Shown: one piece after another, positions 60,205 to 64,000 of the stretch
Position numbering within the stretch: the first letter of the stretch is position 1
Layout: each line of letters begins with the position of its first letter
From: Clostridium sp. K4410.MGS-306
GTDB lineage: Bacteria > Cyanobacteriota > Vampirovibrionia > Gastranaerophilales > Gastranaerophilaceae
DNA: 64,000 nt
Assembly: GCA_000980375.1 (NCBI GenBank)
Contig: LARD01000004.1
Coordinates: 1-64,000, forward strand
Reading direction: 5' to 3'
The notes under the pieces: generated by a model
The model's input: only the letters and a program-made list of their open reading frames with translations
What the model was told of the DNA's origin: nothing
Databases searched by the model: none
Position numbers and translations under genes: made by a program

Positions 60205-61386
60205 TTAAAGACTTTTGTGTTTTTCAATAATCTGATTAGCCAAGACGTCAATTTTTGCAAAATCTTCGTCTCTAGGCTGGCCTTTAACTATTACATAATC
60301 AAGTTTTTCCGGTTTGATTATTGTGAACATTTTTTCGATTGTTCCTTCAAGGTTTCCGCCCCATCCGTAAGAACCAATAATAGAGTAGTATCTGAGTTTT
60401 GGTCTTAATGCATTAACAAGGTATGCCGCAGTAACAGCAGCCGGGTGAGGGCCTGCCAGAACCATAGAAGAACCTAATACAACTGTTGCACAGTCAACCA
60501 GCTCCATTGAAAGTTCACCTTCATCGCAGTGTACCAGATCAAATAGTTTTACTTCGATACCTGCTTCTGTAAGCTTTTGGTTCAACCTGTCAACAAGCAT
60601 TGTTGTGCTTTCGTACATAGATACATAAGGGATTACCACTTTGTTTTCTACTCTGTCTGATGTCCAGTCAGCGTAAAGGTCAAGTATCCATTGCGGTTTG
60701 TCGTAGATTGGACCGTGGCTTGGAAGAATAATATCAACATCCATTGCTTTAACTTTGTCTGTGTATTTTTTTGCAAAGCTTCTAAACGGCATAATGATTT
60801 CTGCATAGTATCTTTTTGCTGCTTCCACAAGACCGTCTGTATAGTCTGCAAAAAGCTCATGTTTTGTGTAGTGAGCACCTAAAAAGTCACAGGTAAAGAG
60901 CATTTTGTCTTCTTTTAAGTAAGAAAACATTGTGTCCGGCCAGTGTACAAAAGGTGCAAAAATAAACTGGAATGTTTTATCACCGAGTGATAGTTCATCT
61001 CCGTCATTGATTACAATGAATTTGTCTTCTTCAACGTGAAGCATGTTCATTACATTTTCTTTAACTTTTGCATTTGTCACCACTTTTGCCTGCGGGAACA
61101 TTTCCAAAAGCATTGGGATGCCGCCGGAGTGGTCTTGTTCTGCGTGGTTTGAGATAATGTAATCTACATGAGTAATATTGTTTTCTTGCAGTCTTTTTTT
61201 GTATTCATCAAGCTTTTTAGGATAGTCTGTGTCAACAATCGCTGTTTTTTCGCTGCCTTTAACAAGATATGAGTTGTAAGTGGTTCCCTGAGGCAGCGGA
61301 ACAAGCTGGTCAAAAAGCTGTCTGTTGGCGTCTTTTGAACCTATATAAAAGACATTGTTTTTTATGGGTCTGATTTTTAAATCCAT
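60205..61386 (-). CDS. A-type flavodiiron protein (O2/NO reductase)
   Basis: 393 residues from the ATG at 61386, chosen because AAGGAG lies 8 bases upstream; an open frame continues to 61425. N-terminal metallo-beta-lactamase-like diiron domain with ligands H81-x-E83-x-D85-H86 (NHAEQDHSGG), TCDFLGAHYT and LPSHGPIYD; C-terminal flavodoxin domain (about 250-393) with the FMN loop VSMYESTTML and SYGWGGN. It reduces oxygen to water or NO to N2O using rubredoxin. The rubredoxin gene lies 67 bases upstream on the same strand. Confidence 0.95.
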   Translation of the reverse strand: MDLKIRPIKNNVFYIGSKDANRQLFDQLVPLPQGTTYNSYLVKGSEKTAIVDTDYPKKLDEYKKRLQENNITHVDYIISNHAEQDHSGGIPMLLEMFPQAKVVTNAKVKENVMNMLHVEEDKFIVINDGDELSLGDKTFQFIFAPFVHWPDTMFSYLKEDKMLFTCDFLGAHYTKHELFADYTDGLVEAAKRYYAEIIMPFRSFAKKYTDKVKAMDVDIILPSHGPIYDKPQWILDLYADWTSDRVENKVVIPYVSMYESTTMLVDRLNQKLTEAGIEVKLFDLVHCDEGELSMELVDCATVVLGSSMVLAGPHPAAVTAAYLVNALRPKLRYYSIIGSYGWGGNLEGTIEKMFTIIKPEKLDYVIVKGQPRDEDFAKIDVLANQIIEKHKSL

Positions 61387-61453
61387 GGTCAGTCTCCTTA
61401 TTATAAAAGGGGATTCCACTGCCAAAAATCCTTTGTGTCAACGGTTTGATTAA

Positions 61454-61591
61454 TTATGCTTTTGTAAACTGGTCTTTTCCGACTCCGCATACAGGGCATA
61501 TCCAATCAGCAGGTAAATCTTCAAAGGCTATATCGTTGTTTTCTTCAGGGTCATATTCATAACCGCATACAAGACAAATATATTTATCCAT
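61454..61591 (-). CDS. Rubredoxin (short form)
   Basis: 45 residues: [19 protein letters not shown] start, cysteines at 6, 9, 32 and 35 (CLVCGY and [11 protein letters not shown]), with [10 protein letters not shown] as in all rubredoxins. The loop between the two Cys pairs is seven residues shorter than usual, as in the 45-residue Desulfovibrio desulfuricans form. AAAGGAG lies 8 bases before the ATG. It feeds electrons to the flavodiiron protein encoded next, as a two-gene oxidative-stress unit. Confidence 0.95.
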   Translation of the reverse strand: MDKYICLVCGYEYDPEENNDIAFEDLPADWICPVCGVGKDQFTKA

Positions 61592-61717
61592 CGAGTTGCT
61601 CCTTTTGTCATTTTACCTGAGCAGTATAAATTATTATCTGATAAAAATAAATTGCCGTATAGACTAAGTTAAATATTGTAAATAATATTCAATGTTTCTA
61701 AAAATAGGTTATAAAGG

Positions 61718-61723
61718 TATAAT
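61718..61723 (+). promoter_or_regulatory. -10 element upstream of the helicase gene
   Basis: TATAAT ends 6 bases before the ATG at 61730, so the transcript may start at the codon itself. An AAAGG lies 12 bases from the ATG but overlaps the promoter, so it would not be in the mRNA if this promoter is used. Confidence 0.4.
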
Positions 61724-61729
61724 ATTTCT

Positions 61730-63766
61730 ATGGAAAATTTAACACCGCAAAATACCGAAAATATCCAAAACACCCAAAATGCATCTTTGCCTGTTGTCAA
61801 AAAATATGTGCTGAAAAAAAGCAGCGCACAAAACACACAGGTTCAATACAAAATAGACTACGAAAAAGACCTTAACCCGGCCCAGCTTGAGGCTGTCAAA
61901 ACAAAAGACGGTGCAGTGCTTGTTATTGCCGGTGCGGGTTCCGGCAAGACAAAAACTCTTACCTACCGTGTGGCAAGGCTTATTGAAAGCGGTGTAAAAC
62001 CTGATAATATCCTGCTTTTGACTTTTACAAAAAAAGCAGCTGATGAAATGCTCAATCGTGCAGTTATGATTCTTGATTCGCGCTGCGAAAAGGTAGCGGG
62101 CGGAACTTTCCATTCTTTTTCAAACTATATCTTAAGAAAATACTCTGACTGTCTTGAGCTTAGAAACAATTTCACCATTATTGACCGTGCTGACGCAGAA
62201 GATGTGATAAACCATATCCGTGCACAGGTTGCAACAAAACAGGAAAAACGCTTCCCGAGAAAAGGCACTATTCTTGATATTTATTCAAAAGCAGTGAACA
62301 AAAACATGAGTGCTGAAGCAGTTATAGAAAGCGAATACAATCAGTTTGCACATTGTGTGGAAAAAATAAACGAAATTTCAAAACAATATATCTCCTACAA
62401 GCGCGAAAACAGCCTGCTTGATTATGATGATCTTCTTTTGTACCTTCGCACCCTCTTGCAGTCAAACGATGAGATAAGAAAAAAACTCTCAAACCAGTAT
62501 AAATATATAATGATAGACGAATATCAAGACACTAACTCTTTGCAAGCTGATATCATAAGACTGCTGGCGTCAGAGCACAACAATGTAATGGCGGTTGGTG
62601 ATGATTCGCAGAGCATTTATTCTTTCAGAGGGGCAAATTTTAGAAATATCCTTGATTTTCCGGCTATATTTCCGAATACAAAAATTATAAAACTTGAGCA
62701 AAACTACAGAAGCTCGCAAAATATACTTGCTCTCACAAATGAAGTTATCTCAAGGGCAAAGGAAAAGTATACAAAAAATTTGTTTTCCACAATTGAACAC
62801 CCTGAAAAACCGGCTTTGATTTGTACAAACGACATGCAGACAGAAGCGGAGTTTGTAGCGCAAAGAGTGCTGGAGCTGCAAGAAGATGACATCTCTTTAA
62901 ATGACATAGCTGTGCTGTGCCGCAGTGCCAGAATGACCTATAACCTTGAAATAGAGCTTGCAAAGCGTGCAATCCCTTATCGAAAATTCGGCGGGCTCAA
63001 ATTTATAGAAACAGCCCATGTTAAAGACGTAATTGCGCATCTTCGTGTTGTGTTGAACCCCAATGATATTATAAGCGTTAACAGAATCCTTCTTTTGCTC
63101 GACGGTATAGGCGCGCAATCAGCGATGAAGCTTTTACCTGTGGTTGCAAAAGAAAATCTTGATACGGAAAAAATGATGCTTCCTGTCAAAAAAAATACGG
63201 ATGGCATAAAAAAACTCTTTACAACAATCGAGCAGCAGCGCAAATACCTTATGAATCCGGCTACTGTTGTGGATAATATTCTTGCTTATTACGAGCCTGT
63301 TTTGATGGAAAAATACGATGACTATCAAAAACGATTGAAGGATTTGGAGCATTTTCGCTATTTGTCAGAACAGTATAAGAATCTTGAGGATTTTTTAAGC
63401 GACCTTGCTCTGGAACCGCCTGACAGCTCTGTATCTGAAGTTGAAGACGGGGCACAGCCGGATGAATATCTTACTCTGTCCACAATCCACAGTGCAAAGG
63501 GGCTTGAGTGGAAAGCTGTTTTTATTATAGGTGCTGTTGACGGGCGCTTCCCCAGTGTTTACTCTTTTAATTCCGAAGAAGAGCTGGACGAGGAGCTTCG
63601 CCTCATGTATGTTGCCGCAACACGTGCCAAGTCTTATCTTTATATTACTTATCCTATTGATATGTTTGACCACGCTACAGGCATGGTTTTGTCCAAGCCG
63701 TCAAGATTTTTGGACGGAATACCAGAAGACATTCTCGAGCGCTGGGCGCTTGAATTAGAAGACTGA
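61730..63766 (+). CDS. UvrD/PcrA/Rep-type DNA helicase
   Basis: 678 residues. Superfamily 1A 3'-5' helicase: Q motif LNPAQLEAVKT (about 45), Walker A GAGSGKTKTLTYR (about 66), motif Ia TFTKKAADEM, motif II IDEYQDTN (about 262), motif III VGDDSQSIYSFRGA (about 285), motif IV QNYRSSQNIL, motif V LSTIHSAKGLEWKAV (about 583) and motif VI YVAATRAKSYL. About 50 residues shorter than PcrA, lacking the disordered C-terminal tail, and with a Gln/Asn-rich N-terminal extension. Roles in repair and replication restart follow from the family. Confidence 0.93.
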   Translation: MENLTPQNTENIQNTQNASLPVVKKYVLKKSSAQNTQVQYKIDYEKDLNPAQLEAVKTKDGAVLVIAGAGSGKTKTLTYRVARLIESGVKPDNILLLTFTKKAADEMLNRAVMILDSRCEKVAGGTFHSFSNYILRKYSDCLELRNNFTIIDRADAEDVINHIRAQVATKQEKRFPRKGTILDIYSKAVNKNMSAEAVIESEYNQFAHCVEKINEISKQYISYKRENSLLDYDDLLLYLRTLLQSNDEIRKKLSNQYKYIMIDEYQDTNSLQADIIRLLASEHNNVMAVGDDSQSIYSFRGANFRNILDFPAIFPNTKIIKLEQNYRSSQNILALTNEVISRAKEKYTKNLFSTIEHPEKPALICTNDMQTEAEFVAQRVLELQEDDISLNDIAVLCRSARMTYNLEIELAKRAIPYRKFGGLKFIETAHVKDVIAHLRVVLNPNDIISVNRILLLLDGIGAQSAMKLLPVVAKENLDTEKMMLPVKKNTDGIKKLFTTIEQQRKYLMNPATVVDNILAYYEPVLMEKYDDYQKRLKDLEHFRYLSEQYKNLEDFLSDLALEPPDSSVSEVEDGAQPDEYLTLSTIHSAKGLEWKAVFIIGAVDGRFPSVYSFNSEEELDEELRLMYVAATRAKSYLYITYPIDMFDHATGMVLSKPSRFLDGIPEDILERWALELED

Positions 63767-63814
63767 TAAGCGTATAATTTTTTTAACTAAGAATCAGAAA
63801 AAACGGAGAATTAT

Positions 63815-64000
63815 ATGTCTGAAAAAATAGAAATATCTGTATCAAAAGGTCTTTTGGAAGAAACTCCTGCAAATGTACTTGTTGTTAACCTTTTTGAAGG
63901 GGTTAAAATTCCGGCGGGTGCTACAGGTGCCATAGATGTTGCGTTAGACGGATTGATTTCAAAATTTATTATTGCAAAAGAAGGATTTGACGGAAAATTC
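63815..64000 (+). CDS. pepA: Leucyl aminopeptidase, N-terminal part (runs off the window)
   Basis: First 62 codons only. CGGAG precedes the ATG. The segment ETPANVLVVNLFEGVKIP followed by GATGAIDVALDGLISKFI is the N-terminal (macro-like) domain of M17 leucyl aminopeptidases. The zinc-binding catalytic domain would lie beyond the right edge. Confidence 0.8.
   Translation, partial: MSEKIEISVSKGLLEETPANVLVVNLFEGVKIPAGATGAIDVALDGLISKFIIAKEGFDGKF

Noticed and set aside
1..64000. tRNA, rRNA, CRISPR arrays, prophage or insertion-sequence transposase
   Set aside because: No cloverleaf with a T-loop motif, no regular direct repeats with spacers, and no transposase or phage structural gene were found on reading both strands. 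A tRNAscan run would be decisive for tRNAs.

Overview
The window is about 64 kb of low-GC, densely packed bacterial chromosome with no rRNA, tRNA or CRISPR array that I could see. The gene set points to an anaerobic, flagellated or motile member of the gut Cyanobacteria relatives (Vampirovibrionia / Melainabacteria, probably Gastranaerophilales). Reasons: anaerobic enzymes (class II B12-dependent ribonucleotide reductase, Fe-S serine dehydratase, flavodiiron protein with rubredoxin), a CheA-receiver hybrid with a double CheW protein, flhB next to a FliA-type sigma factor, and several small proteins of a style I associate with that lineage (a start MGLAASQA at the left edge, NISFKR near an N-terminus, a CPHGLPxGxCPIC motif). 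The taxonomic call is inference.

Layout. 1-7.7 kb: an MFS sugar transporter, a pyruvate/2-oxoacid decarboxylase followed by the two-subunit serine dehydratase, then a reverse-strand flhB-fliA-histidine kinase operon. 7.9-14.3 kb: pheT, a HEAT-like protein, tatD and both DNA polymerase III clamp-loader subunits (holA, holB). 14.3-18.1 kb: a gap with a tiny ORF and terminator, a GNAT-like protein, nrdJ, and a 340-bp non-coding palindromic element with 53-bp perfect terminal inverted repeats. 18.1-24 kb (reverse): dgkA, ybeY, pgpH, yebC, ilvD and a small membrane peptide on the other strand. 24.1-30.9 kb: membrane protein, miaA, a GT39-type glycosyltransferase, a Clp_N-only protein, and two small-protein genes separated by a structured intergenic region. 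30.9-36.8 kb: nucleotidyltransferase-DAHP synthase-small ORF, a YhaM-like nuclease, ftsH. 36.8-38.3 kb: an AT-rich insert with two XRE regulators and an orphan gene. 38.4-47.6 kb: miaB, dapA, a HAD phosphatase, a class III aminotransferase, a Cys-nucleophile hydrolase, bioF, a DnaJ-like protein and queE. 47.6-54.3 kb: BI-1 protein and a chemotaxis cluster. 54.5-60.2 kb: a GT-C membrane protein, then a cobalamin riboswitch driving four unrecognised genes. 60.2-64 kb: flavodiiron protein and rubredoxin, a UvrD/PcrA helicase and the start of a leucyl aminopeptidase.

How it fits together. Serine can be turned to pyruvate and then acetaldehyde by adjacent genes. The flavodiiron/rubredoxin pair would reduce O2 or NO. 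B12 appears twice, as cofactor of NrdJ and as probable ligand of the riboswitch at 56.7 kb. The strongest candidate for something undescribed is that riboswitch-controlled operon (Cys/His metal-site protein, duplicated membrane protein and two small soluble proteins), followed by the 340-bp cruciform element and the structured leader at 29.3-29.5 kb.
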